Positions 26,436 through 34,608 of a stretch of DNA of 64,000 nt are shown piece after piece. The stretch spans positions 1 through 64,000 of the forward strand of contig CAKVHF010000005.1 in NCBI GenBank assembly GCA_934748015.1, in the 5' to 3' direction. Position 1 is the first letter of the stretch. Every line of letters begins with the position of its first letter. The notes beneath the pieces were generated by a model. That model did not search any database and was not told the origin of the DNA. It saw nothing but the letters and a program-made list of their open reading frames with translations. The position numbers and the translations under genes are program-made. This DNA is from an uncultured Clostridia bacterium. GTDB taxonomy: Bacteria > Bacillota > Clostridia > Christensenellales > UBA1242.

Positions 26436-26465
26436 ATTATATGACGCATTCGTTTATTTTGTCAA
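26436..26465 (-). promoter_or_regulatory. Consensus sigma-A promoter of the candidate ncRNA
   Basis: Perfect TTGACA (26465-26460), an 18-nt spacer and perfect TATAAT (26441-26436) lie on the minus strand. It is one of the best promoters in the window. The expected start is near 26429. Confidence 0.85.
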
Positions 26466-26477
26466 TACTTTTTTTGC

Positions 26478-26515
26478 AAAAAAAACTTGGGATTGAAATA
26501 AAATACCCAAGTTTT
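26478..26515 (-). terminator. Terminator of rplM-rpsI
   Basis: AACTTGGG pairs with CCCAAGTT and is followed by T8 on the minus strand, 34 nt after the rpsI stop. Confidence 0.85.
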
Positions 26516-26548
26516 GTATAAACAATATTTTTTTTGTAATAAAGCAAA

Positions 26549-26983
26549 TTATCTCTTTCTGAATTGAGGAGCTTTACGAGCTTTCTTAAGACCATATTTC
26601 TTTCTTTCTTTAGCTCTTGCATCACGAGTAAGGAAGCCAGCCTTCTTAATTTCGCTCTTAAGATTTTCATCAGCTTTAACCAATGCTCTAGCGATACCAT
26701 GTCTGATAGCACCTGCTTGACCAGTTAGTCCACCACCGTGTACGTTAACTTCTACATCATACTTAAGTAGTGTATCAGTCAATGCTAGTGGTTGTACAGC
26801 TATTTGTTGTAGTGTTCCTAGACCAAAGTAATCTTCTAGGATGTCGCCGTTGATACGGATTGTACCCTTACCATTAGGGAAAAGTCTAACTCTAGCGATA
26901 GATTGTTTTCTACGGCCAGTAGCAGCATAATTTACTTTCTTATTAGCAGGAATCTTCTTGCTAGTCTTTTTCTCTTCTGCCAT
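26549..26983 (-). CDS. rpsI: 30S ribosomal protein S9
   Basis: Small-subunit protein whose C-terminal tail reaches the P-site tRNA. The length is 144 aa with a short Lys-rich N-terminal extension before YAATGRRKQSIARVRL. The conserved GGGLTGQAGAIRHGIARAL and the C-terminal KKARKAPQFRKR tail are present. Its ATG overlaps the rplM stop (TAATG), the usual coupled pair. Confidence 0.98.
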   Translation of the reverse strand: MAEEKKTSKKIPANKKVNYAATGRRKQSIARVRLFPNGKGTIRINGDILEDYFGLGTLQQIAVQPLALTDTLLKYDVEVNVHGGGLTGQAGAIRHGIARALVKADENLKSEIKKAGFLTRDARAKERKKYGLKKARKAPQFRKR

Positions 26984-27426
26984 TATTTAACTCCTCCTTT
27001 GATAGTGTAGTTAACTGGTTGTTGTGCATCATGAGGATGCTCAGCACCTTTGTATACTTTCAACTTTCTGAACATATCATGTCCCAAAGAATTCTTAGGA
27101 AGCATGCCCTTAACAGCCTTCTCCAATACAAAGTCACTTCTGTTCTCCATAAGAGCCTTGTATTGAACAGCCTTAAGTCCACCTGGATATCCAGAATGTC
27201 TGTAATAATATTTCTTATTTAGTTTGTCTCCTGTAAGGATCATCTTGTCAGTATTGATAACGATAACATAATCGCCTGTATCTACATGTGGAGTATAAGT
27301 AGGCTTGTGTTTGCCACGAAGTATATATGCTACTTGGCTAGCAACTCTTCCTAGAGGAATACCAGCTGCATCGATCAACAACCACTTTCTGTCCACAGTT
27401 TTGTTATTTGCCATAACAGTTTTCAT
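26983..27426 (-). CDS. rplM: 50S ribosomal protein L13
   Basis: Large-subunit protein, 147 aa from the chosen ATG. Hallmarks are RKWLLIDAAGIPLGRVAS, LRGKHKPTYTPHVDTGDYVIVINTDK and GMLPKNSLGHDMFRKLKVYKG. The start at 27426 gives the family length; AAGGAG lies 14 nt upstream, a rather long spacing. It heads the L13-S9 operon. Confidence 0.97.
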   Translation of the reverse strand: MKTVMANNKTVDRKWLLIDAAGIPLGRVASQVAYILRGKHKPTYTPHVDTGDYVIVINTDKMILTGDKLNKKYYYRHSGYPGGLKAVQYKALMENRSDFVLEKAVKGMLPKNSLGHDMFRKLKVYKGAEHPHDAQQPVNYTIKGGVK

Positions 27427-27580
27427 AAAAGTTTTTTTCACTCCTTGATAAATTTTTTCCAAAAATATTAATATTCTTATTCATTTCCGAAAACATTTTT
27501 TCATAGGGGCTAACTTACAAAAAACTTTCCGAAAATCTTCAAAGCGATATAAGTTTACAACAAGATACACACTTTGTCAA
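27427..27580 (-). promoter_or_regulatory. Promoter and possible autoregulatory leader of rplM
   Basis: TTGACA (27580-27575), a 17-nt spacer and TAAACT (27557-27552) imply a leader of about 120 nt. It contains TTTTCGGAAA twice, about 40 nt apart. An L13-binding leader is known in some Bacillota; whether this belongs to that class is not clear. Confidence 0.5.
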
Positions 27581-27628
27581 GAATTTTTCCAAGATTTCTC
27601 CAACTAAATTGTGTAAATATATTTATAC

Positions 27629-30226
27629 TTATCCCCTCTTCCAGTGCTTATTAAGATATATAGATTTGAACAATGTAGAATTATAGAATGTATCTGTAGA
27701 CGACACTTCTGCATCTATACCATCAGTGTAATTAGTATTGCTATATACTTTCCAGCCAGTTGTATTACTAAATGTTACACTATTTAATAAACTACAACCC
27801 TGAAACACCTGATTACCAATTGTTGTCACACCACTACCAATAGTTACAGACTTTAATTGTCCAGCATAAGCAAAAGCAAAATTCCTTATAGTCGTAACCG
27901 AATTATGAATTACAACACTTTCAAGTTTGCTAAAACCAAAACTTTCCGCACCAATGGTTTTTACAGAATTGGGTATAGTAATTGTTGTTATCGGTATAAC
28001 ATAGAAAGCACGATAACCTATCGCAGTTACTGTATTAGGTATTGTGGAATTTTTACAGCCAGCCACTAGTGTATTTGTTACAGTCTCGATAACTGCATTA
28101 CAATTATCTCTACTGTCATATACAGCATTGCCAGCATCAACTGTTATTGTTGCAAGATTATTGCAATAACCAAAGACATTCTCCTTGATTTTATTTACAT
28201 TTTTAGGAATATTAATGGACTTCAATGGTGTTTGATAAAACGCTTGTACTCCTATTGTTTCTAAACTGTTTGGCAATGTTATACCACCTAATAAAACTCC
28301 TTGAAATGCTTTATCACCAATTGCTTTTATTCCCTCAGGTATAGTAGAAGTTGCAATACCTTGAACAAGAGTATTGGTTGCAGTTTCTACAATAGCATTG
28401 CAGTTGTTTCTACTGTCATACTTTGGGTTGTTTTCATCCACCGTAAGAATGGCAAGATCTGTACAATTATCAAAAATTGCTTCATCAATCGTAACAACAC
28501 CACTAGGAATATGTAGACTAGTCAACCCTTTGCAATATTGAAATGCGTAACTAGCAATAGACACCACTGTATTAGGGATAATTGATTTATTACAACCTAT
28601 CACTAGTCTATTGACTGATGTTTCAATTACTGCATTGCAGTTGTTTCTGCTATCATACTTAGGATTTGCGGAACTTACTACAATACTATTAGTTCGACTT
28701 GTACATAATGCAAGGCTTCCTATATAGTTGACAGAAGCTGGAATATAGAATGTTTCAATTGGAGTAAGGTAAAATGCATATCCATTAATAGTTGTTAAAC
28801 CATTAGGCAATACAATATTTGTTAATCCTGTCTGTTGTAAACTGCTAGCACCTAATGTTTTTACTGTATAAGGTAAATTAATTTCTTGCAAACTGCTTAT
28901 ACCGTAGAAAGCACGATTCCCGATAGTTACTATACCTTCTGGCACAACAGTATTCTGACAACCATACATCAATGTATTGCTTGCAGTCTCAATAATTGCA
29001 TTGCAATTATTTCTACTATCATAATTAAGGTTTCCACTTTCTACTGTTATAGCCTCTAATTTAGCATCGTTTACCAACAAACCACCTCCAATCGATATAA
29101 CACTCTTTGGAATGTACAGACTTCTTAAATTTGTGCAATCAGCAAATGTACTATCTCCTATAGATGTTACAGTATTTGGAATAACAACATCTACTATTGT
29201 TTTGTTATACCTAAACGCAAAGCCCGCTATGGATGTAATTCTGGCATTGCCATGAGTGCCATCATTGTGGATATCTGGTACAAATATGTTGCTGGTTGAA
29301 CCATTGTATCCACCTACTATTGCATAGCCGTCACCTGTGTAGGTGTAGGATAATCCCGGAGTTTCATCTTCGTACTTAGGATATATATTGGTGGAAGATG
29401 TTATAAGTGCTGGCCATTCAACCTCTATATCATTGCCACTCTCGTCCTTAGTGTACCAACCTGTAAAGCATTTGTTTGCTTTCTGAGGATATATATTTGG
29501 CTTTTCGTTCTCACAATCAAGAACAAGATTGACCTTATCCATTTCATCTTTGTTAACTACATCGGCATCGTCTGTGCCGGATATAATTGTTCCGCCAGAT
29601 ACATTCTCTGTTGTGTTATCTACTAAGCCTGCTTTGGTTAATGTCCAGCCAAATTCCCCTTCAAATAGTACGTCTTTCATAAGATCTTGGATAGATGCAA
29701 TAACATAGATATATTTAGTTGTTTTGGGTAATAATGATTGACTGTTAAGAGTAGTCTTATTGGATGTTATTGTATTGTACTTTTGGGCTGTGCTAGAAGA
29801 ATATGTAAGTAATATATTGTTGTTGATTGTATCTACTGGCACTTTTACCCCACCATCCTCTATGGTCTGAGATATGCTTGCTGGAATAGTCTCGGATAGA
29901 TTGGTGAATTTGTACTCATATATTATCTTGGAGTTATCTCTATCCATAACCAGTTCGTCTTCGGTCTGATTAAGTTCACCACTCATATTAACTGGTGACA
30001 AAGTTAATATATCCGAGTTGCCATTCTTGAGAGTATATACATTGCTACCTATATATGCCTTAGCAGATATCTCTACATATACATCACTTACTTGATACTT
30101 TACCTTCAATTGCACTTTTGCATTTTGATTGCCTGCAACCATCACAACCATGATACCCACGATCATGGCTATTAGCATAATTGACATCAGTGCAATTGCG
30201 ATTAACAATTTTTTATTCTTACTCAT
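27629..30226 (-). CDS. BspA-like leucine-rich-repeat surface protein (paralogue B)
   Basis: About 865 aa with the same layout as paralogue A: basic N-terminus and one membrane helix (LLIAIALMSIMLIAMIVGIMVV), the shared beta-rich module (YQVSDVYVEI...YIGSN, YEYKFTNLS, KYIYVIASIQDLM), an InlB-type GWYTKDESGN repeat, then BspA-type repeats. Four repeats carry the YDSRNNCNAI insert. The linker between the N-module and the repeats is nearly identical to A, including NTTENVSGGTIISGTD and YNGSTSNIFVPD, while the repeats differ more. The start at 30226 follows AAGGAAG. It is probably an adhesin or binding protein; the ligand is unknown. The protein ends KRG, much as A ends KKG. Confidence 0.8.
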   Translation of the reverse strand: MSKNKKLLIAIALMSIMLIAMIVGIMVVMVAGNQNAKVQLKVKYQVSDVYVEISAKAYIGSNVYTLKNGNSDILTLSPVNMSGELNQTEDELVMDRDNSKIIYEYKFTNLSETIPASISQTIEDGGVKVPVDTINNNILLTYSSSTAQKYNTITSNKTTLNSQSLLPKTTKYIYVIASIQDLMKDVLFEGEFGWTLTKAGLVDNTTENVSGGTIISGTDDADVVNKDEMDKVNLVLDCENEKPNIYPQKANKCFTGWYTKDESGNDIEVEWPALITSSTNIYPKYEDETPGLSYTYTGDGYAIVGGYNGSTSNIFVPDIHNDGTHGNARITSIAGFAFRYNKTIVDVVIPNTVTSIGDSTFADCTNLRSLYIPKSVISIGGGLLVNDAKLEAITVESGNLNYDSRNNCNAIIETASNTLMYGCQNTVVPEGIVTIGNRAFYGISSLQEINLPYTVKTLGASSLQQTGLTNIVLPNGLTTINGYAFYLTPIETFYIPASVNYIGSLALCTSRTNSIVVSSANPKYDSRNNCNAVIETSVNRLVIGCNKSIIPNTVVSIASYAFQYCKGLTSLHIPSGVVTIDEAIFDNCTDLAILTVDENNPKYDSRNNCNAIVETATNTLVQGIATSTIPEGIKAIGDKAFQGVLLGGITLPNSLETIGVQAFYQTPLKSINIPKNVNKIKENVFGYCNNLATITVDAGNAVYDSRDNCNAVIETVTNTLVAGCKNSTIPNTVTAIGYRAFYVIPITTITIPNSVKTIGAESFGFSKLESVVIHNSVTTIRNFAFAYAGQLKSVTIGSGVTTIGNQVFQGCSLLNSVTFSNTTGWKVYSNTNYTDGIDAEVSSTDTFYNSTLFKSIYLNKHWKRG

Positions 30227-30271
30227 TGCTACTTCCTTTTCATTTAGTATTTGTATTTTTGGGAAAAAAAC

Positions 30272-30318
30272 AAAAAAGGATATGGCAAACAATTTTACTT
30301 ATTTACCTAATATCCTTT
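30272..30318 (-). terminator. Terminator-like hairpin inside the leader of paralogue B
   Basis: AAAGGATAT/ATATCCTTT with an inner GGTAAA/TTTGCC (one G-U), a 2-nt bulge and a T6 run. The match to the A leader preserves the pairing although the loop differs in sequence. Confidence 0.65.
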
Positions 30319-30388
30319 AATTGATTAATTATTAAGTTGTGTTTGTTATGTACTGGGGATAAAATTATGCTATCCTTACCAAAGGATA

Positions 30389-30398
30389 CCCCCCCCCC
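30389..30398 (-). repeat. Homopolymer tract, G10 on the coding strand
   Basis: Ten consecutive C on the plus strand, one unit shorter than the equivalent tract before paralogue A. The spacer between the TTGCAA and TATCCT boxes is 19 nt at this length. Confidence 0.85.
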
Positions 30399-30595
30399 GT
30401 TGGATATTTGCAAAATTGCTAAAAATAGGCATTGTTGAGATGTCCAACAAGTTATTTCTTACTATTAAGTTGTTTTGCAAAAATACACTTTTCATAACAC
30501 AAATAGTATGGCACAAAAAAGCCATTTTGCAAAATGATTTTACTGCTTTTTCACTTATTCATTATATTTTCAGTGTGTTGTACAGCAACATTGCA

Positions 30596-31339
30596 TTACT
30601 CGCTATCGTCTAATGCACTGTCTTGGTGCGAATTGCATAGTGTCATGGATCTAACTAACTTTGCGCCTGCCTTATATAAGACATCAGCACATTCGTCAAT
30701 AGTTGCACCTGTTGTAAATATATCATCTACTATCAGGATATTCTTGTCCTTAACGCACTCCGGTCTTGTAACTTCAAAAGCACCTTTTACATTATTTCGT
30801 CTATCCTTCTTAGGCAGACTGGCTTGGTGGGGAGTATCCTTGATCCTAACTACAACATCGGTTGCTATTTTGTCATCTATCCCTTCCACTTCCTTTAGCA
30901 TTAGTTCGGTCTGATTATAGCCTCTTGTTCTTAGTCTGACGCTATTTAGTGGGATAGGAATAACAATATCTGGCTCATAGTCTTTAACTACATCGCAATA
31001 TAAGTCATTCAACATTTTGCCTAAGGATACTGCTATGTGCTTTTTGCCATCATATTTCAACGCATGTATCATTTGTTTGACTTTGCCCGTATACACCAAC
31101 GCACCATAATTGCGATCAACAACATGCTTAACATATTGGCAATCGGAACAATATATTGTATCGGCAGTCACCCTTGCACCACACTTGGCACATGTTTTGC
31201 CGACCAAGAAATCAAACTGATCAATGCAATTATCACATACATGATATTTTGCATCATAACTTAACTCTTCGCCACACACTACACAAGTAATATTATTGGG
31301 GAATATTGCATCGGATAGGCGATTGAGGAACTTATTCAT
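30596..31339 (-). CDS. comF: ComF-family phosphoribosyltransferase-like protein
   Basis: About 247 aa. The N-terminus has zinc-finger-like cysteine pairs (CVVCGEEL, CDNC, CAKCG, CSDC). The C-terminal type I PRTase domain has the PRPP loop ILIVDDIFTTGATIDEC. ComF proteins take part in DNA uptake in competent Bacillota and are widespread in non-competent species. The start could be 31351 or 31339; both overlap the recD2 end, so the genes are coupled. The enzymatic substrate of ComF is not known. Confidence 0.88.
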   Translation of the reverse strand: MNKFLNRLSDAIFPNNITCVVCGEELSYDAKYHVCDNCIDQFDFLVGKTCAKCGARVTADTIYCSDCQYVKHVVDRNYGALVYTGKVKQMIHALKYDGKKHIAVSLGKMLNDLYCDVVKDYEPDIVIPIPLNSVRLRTRGYNQTELMLKEVEGIDDKIATDVVVRIKDTPHQASLPKKDRRNNVKGAFEVTRPECVKDKNILIVDDIFTTGATIDECADVLYKAGAKLVRSMTLCNSHQDSALDDSE

Positions 31340-33587
31340 CCATTTCTTCATTGTCTAGTTCCACCTCATCCGTATCGCTTGTTCGTCCCAAAATTGTGTC
31401 GATATTGTCTAGAAAATGCTTAAGCATTGTGTATCTAACCTGTGTGTGATTGTTGTGAACCATGCGTGCAATACACTGTTTAGTTCCGACCAACACAACC
31501 ATCTTCTTAGCCCTAGTAACTGCTGTATACAATAGGTTCTTAGTAAGTAGCATAGGTGGGCCAGACAAGACTGGGATCACTACTGCATCAAATTCACTAC
31601 CTTGGCTCTTATGGATGGTGATTGCATAACTAAGTGTTAACTCGCTCAGTTCCGGCTTCATATACACACTGCGTCTACCGTCTTCGAAGTCAATAGTAAC
31701 CTGATGTGTATTGATGTCTATCCCTGCTATAACGCCTATATCTCCGTTGAATACACCAGACCCGATTTCGCCAGTTGGCTTACGCCAAGTTCGCTCATAA
31801 TTGTTAGTGATCTGCATTATTCTGTCGCCCTCACGGAATACACATTTATCCAACTGCAATTCCATTTTGCTAAGCGATTGTGGGTTAATCTTCTCTTGCA
31901 ATTTCTCGTTAATATTGTCTATGCCTATCACCCCTGCCTTCATGGGTGCAAGCACCTGAATTTTGGATGAGTCCACACCTAAGAATTTAGGGATACGAGT
32001 TGTGCACATTGTTACAATTGTATTAAGTACCCCCTCTTGCTCGGTCTGTTCGCTGAAGAAAAAATCCTTACTTTTATTATCTATTATAGGCATTTTGCCA
32101 TTGTTGATAGCATGTGCGTTGGTGATAATCAAACTGTCTCCACTCTGTCTATATATCTGTGTCAAGCATACTGTTTCGAACTGCTTGCTTGCCAAGATAT
32201 CCGCTAGCACATTGCCACAACCTACGCTTGCAAGTTGGTCCTTATCACCCACCAGAATAAGTTGTGTGCCTTGCCTCAATGCACGTGTAAGATAATACAT
32301 CAATTGTATATCCACCATGCTGACCTCATCGATAATAATAACATCATATGGCAACTTATTCATATTGTTGTAATAGAACATATTTGCATTGGTGTAATCC
32401 AGCTCCAAGGCTCTGTGGATAGTCATTGCTTCCATGCCAGTGCTCTCGCTCAACCTCTTAGATGCTCTGCCTGTTGGTGCAAGCAAAAGTGTTCTTTTTC
32501 GCATACTTTTGCATATCTGCAATATACATTTTACAATTGTCGTTTTGCCTGTTCCTGGGCCACCGGTGATGACCGATACTCCACTGCCTACTGCGACCTT
32601 AACTGCTTCTTTTTGGTTAGCATGCATGGTTATCTTGTTAAGCAGTTCGTACATCTTGATCTCATCATCTACATCCATATTGGACTTGTCCACACACGTG
32701 TCCAACAACTGTAGCATAACAGCAACGCTCTTCTCCATGTTATAATACTTGCTTAAGGCAACACATTCTAGATCATCTTGTGAAAAGTATTTTACCACGC
32801 CATCTAGCACCAATTGCTCTACGACATGTAGCAGTCCATCGTGTTCAATCTCTTGCTTAAGCAAGCCAACCAACTCATTCTGCAAGTTCTCAAAATGTAT
32901 ATATGTGTGACCACCTCTGTCACTATTGTCCTTAAGGACATGCAATATTCCAGCACGCATCCTGTATTCGCTATCCGGCTCTATACCCATGCTCTGTGCA
33001 ATCTTGTCTGCTGTGTGAAAACCTATCCCCTCAATGTCCTCAACCAATCTATATGGGTTATCTTGCATATATTGCTGTGTCTTCTCGCCATAACGATTGT
33101 ATATCTTGATAGCAAGATTGGTGGATATGGAATATTGTTGCAAAAAGATGATTGTGTTCTGCATCTTCTTGATACTCCCAAATTGTTCTGCTATCTCCAT
33201 CGCCTTATTCTCGCTTATGCCACGAACCTCTTTCAGTCGCTCTGGCGTAAACTCTATGATGTCTAACGTGTCTTTGCCGAACTTGTCTACAATATTGCTA
33301 GCAGTAACTGGGCCGATACCCTTGATAAGTCCACTGCTAAGATACTTGATAATACCCTCACATGTATTGGGTGGTGTGATCTTAACATTGCGTACACTAA
33401 ATTGCTCACCATATCTAGCATGCTTAGTGTACATGCCCTCAACCTCTACGCATTCTCCCTCACAGACATTAGGAAATTTGCCAACGGCACATACATCGCT
33501 TCCGTTGACATCTAGCATACATACAGTATAGTTATTATCTGTATTTCTATATATTATCTCTTGTACTATTCCATTAAGTTTTATCAT
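31332..33587 (-). CDS. recD2: RecD2-type ATP-dependent DNA helicase
   Basis: A superfamily 1B 5'-3' helicase of about 751 aa, acting in repair without RecBC. The N-terminal OB/HhH region (GIIKYLSSGLIKGIGPVTA, GIGFHTADKIA) is typical of RecD2. The helicase core shows Walker A GGPGTGKTT, DEVSM (Walker B), and the UvrD-like C-terminal motif SYAITIHKSQGSEFDAV followed by YTAVTRAKK. The start at 33587 is chosen by family; an upstream TTG would overlap the promoter. A weak GGATG site precedes the ATG. Confidence 0.93.
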   Translation of the reverse strand: MIKLNGIVQEIIYRNTDNNYTVCMLDVNGSDVCAVGKFPNVCEGECVEVEGMYTKHARYGEQFSVRNVKITPPNTCEGIIKYLSSGLIKGIGPVTASNIVDKFGKDTLDIIEFTPERLKEVRGISENKAMEIAEQFGSIKKMQNTIIFLQQYSISTNLAIKIYNRYGEKTQQYMQDNPYRLVEDIEGIGFHTADKIAQSMGIEPDSEYRMRAGILHVLKDNSDRGGHTYIHFENLQNELVGLLKQEIEHDGLLHVVEQLVLDGVVKYFSQDDLECVALSKYYNMEKSVAVMLQLLDTCVDKSNMDVDDEIKMYELLNKITMHANQKEAVKVAVGSGVSVITGGPGTGKTTIVKCILQICKSMRKRTLLLAPTGRASKRLSESTGMEAMTIHRALELDYTNANMFYYNNMNKLPYDVIIIDEVSMVDIQLMYYLTRALRQGTQLILVGDKDQLASVGCGNVLADILASKQFETVCLTQIYRQSGDSLIITNAHAINNGKMPIIDNKSKDFFFSEQTEQEGVLNTIVTMCTTRIPKFLGVDSSKIQVLAPMKAGVIGIDNINEKLQEKINPQSLSKMELQLDKCVFREGDRIMQITNNYERTWRKPTGEIGSGVFNGDIGVIAGIDINTHQVTIDFEDGRRSVYMKPELSELTLSYAITIHKSQGSEFDAVVIPVLSGPPMLLTKNLLYTAVTRAKKMVVLVGTKQCIARMVHNNHTQVRYTMLKHFLDNIDTILGRTSDTDEVELDNEEMDE

Positions 33588-33616
33588 AAATATGCCACAT
33601 CCATTATTCTGCCATA

Positions 33617-33645
33617 ATTGTAGCAAAGTAATCAAAAATAATCAA
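33617..33645 (-). promoter_or_regulatory. Promoter of recD2-comF
   Basis: TTGATT (33645-33640), a 17-nt spacer and TACAAT (33622-33617) on the minus strand, giving a short leader of about 23 nt. Confidence 0.55.
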
Positions 33646-33817
33646 GTAATAAAAGATGTGTTATCAAACAAATGTGCGAAAAATTGAAAATTTTGAAACT
33701 TGCCCATATTTATTTGCTAATATATCACCCAAATGGTGTAAAATATATATGTAATGCAAATAACTTAAAAAAGCCAATCAAATCCCATCATGGCATTACA
33801 AAAAGGAAAATAAAATT

Positions 33818-34372
33818 ATGATTATTACAATATCTGGAAAATCTGGCAGTGGCAAGTCTACACTAAGCGAAATGCTACGAAAAGATCTAACCGATGCAAT
33901 ACACCTAGATATTGACGAACTTAACGGCGATCTTATGAAGACCAAGCCTGTCATTGCTATGGCAAAAGAGATCTTTGGGGATAACGCTATCAATGACGGC
34001 AAACTAGACAAGCAGTACATCTTGGATACAATCTCGACCGATAAAATCAAATACACCCAATGGACAGACTATATGAAAAATGCTTGTTACAACTTTGTTA
34101 AGCAATTTGTAGACAAAACAACTTTTGCATACTATATAATAGATCACCTAAATGCAGGCATTTGGGACTTTGGCAAAGATGCAGTAAATATCAACTGCAT
34201 AGCCGACCTAGGGCTTAGATTAGACAGATTGCAGAAGAGGGAAAATATCTCAAAAGAGTGTCTAGATTTTCGTGACAAAAACCACATAGAAACCGATGCC
34301 GATATCAACTACACCCAAGACAATTACTCCGAGGTGCTAGACTACATTGTCGCAAGAATAAATAATAAATAA
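33818..34372 (+). CDS. P-loop kinase, dephospho-CoA-kinase-like
   Basis: 184 aa with an N-terminal Walker A GKSGSGKST. The overall order follows CoaE: FGDNAINDGKLDKQYI resembles the CoaE segment after the P-loop, and ADLGLRLDRLQKRENIS resembles the CoaE lid with its LxRLxxR arginines. CoaE phosphorylates dephospho-CoA in the last step of CoA synthesis. The protein is a little short and departs from the usual TGGIGSGKS start, so it may be a divergent CoaE or another nucleotide kinase. It is a single gene. Confidence 0.6.
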   Translation: MIITISGKSGSGKSTLSEMLRKDLTDAIHLDIDELNGDLMKTKPVIAMAKEIFGDNAINDGKLDKQYILDTISTDKIKYTQWTDYMKNACYNFVKQFVDKTTFAYYIIDHLNAGIWDFGKDAVNINCIADLGLRLDRLQKRENISKECLDFRDKNHIETDADINYTQDNYSEVLDYIVARINNK

Positions 34373-34490
34373 AAACTAGTTAGATAGACAGGTAGATAAA
34401 TAGTAAGTTAGTGAGATAGTTAGTTGATTGATTAATTAGTTAATGAAATAAATAATTAGATAAATATGTAAATAAGTGAGTATGTAACTA
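34373..34490 (+). repeat. Degenerate tetranucleotide array (TTAG/ATAG/TTAA type)
   Basis: About 115 bp follow a 4-nt rhythm (TTAG, ATAG, ACAG, GTAG, ATAA, ATAG and so on). Nearly every unit carries TAG, TAA or TGA, so all three frames are stopped repeatedly. It directly follows the kinase stop codon. Confidence 0.6.
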
Positions 34491-34527
34491 ACTAAATTAC
34501 TAAAACAACATCCAATAAAACTGAAAT

Positions 34528-34568
34528 AAAAAATACACTAGAAAATTAAAATCTAGTGTATTTTTTTG
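34528..34568. terminator. Bidirectional terminator between the kinase gene and paralogue C
   Basis: AAAATACACTAGA pairs with TCTAGTGTATTTT. The same stem recurs almost exactly at 43012-43048 between another convergent gene pair. Confidence 0.85.
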
Positions 34569-34608
34569 TGCCTATCTTTGTGAATTGTACACATTTATAA
34601 ATTACGAT

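Larger units (their letters stand above)
30227..30535 (-). promoter_or_regulatory. Leader/promoter region of paralogue B with G10 tract and attenuator-like hairpins
   Basis: It has the same element order as before paralogue A: TTGCAA-N16-CATACT (30532-30505), TTGCAA (30413-30408), G10 (30398-30389), TATCCT, hairpin ATCCTT-TGGT-AAGGAT, conserved ACACAACTTAATAATTAATC, terminator (30318-30272), AAGGAAG, ATG. The tract ends 162 nt before the ATG, against 164 nt in A. No gene is seen in this stretch, and no clear terminator separates it from comF upstream. Confidence 0.6.
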
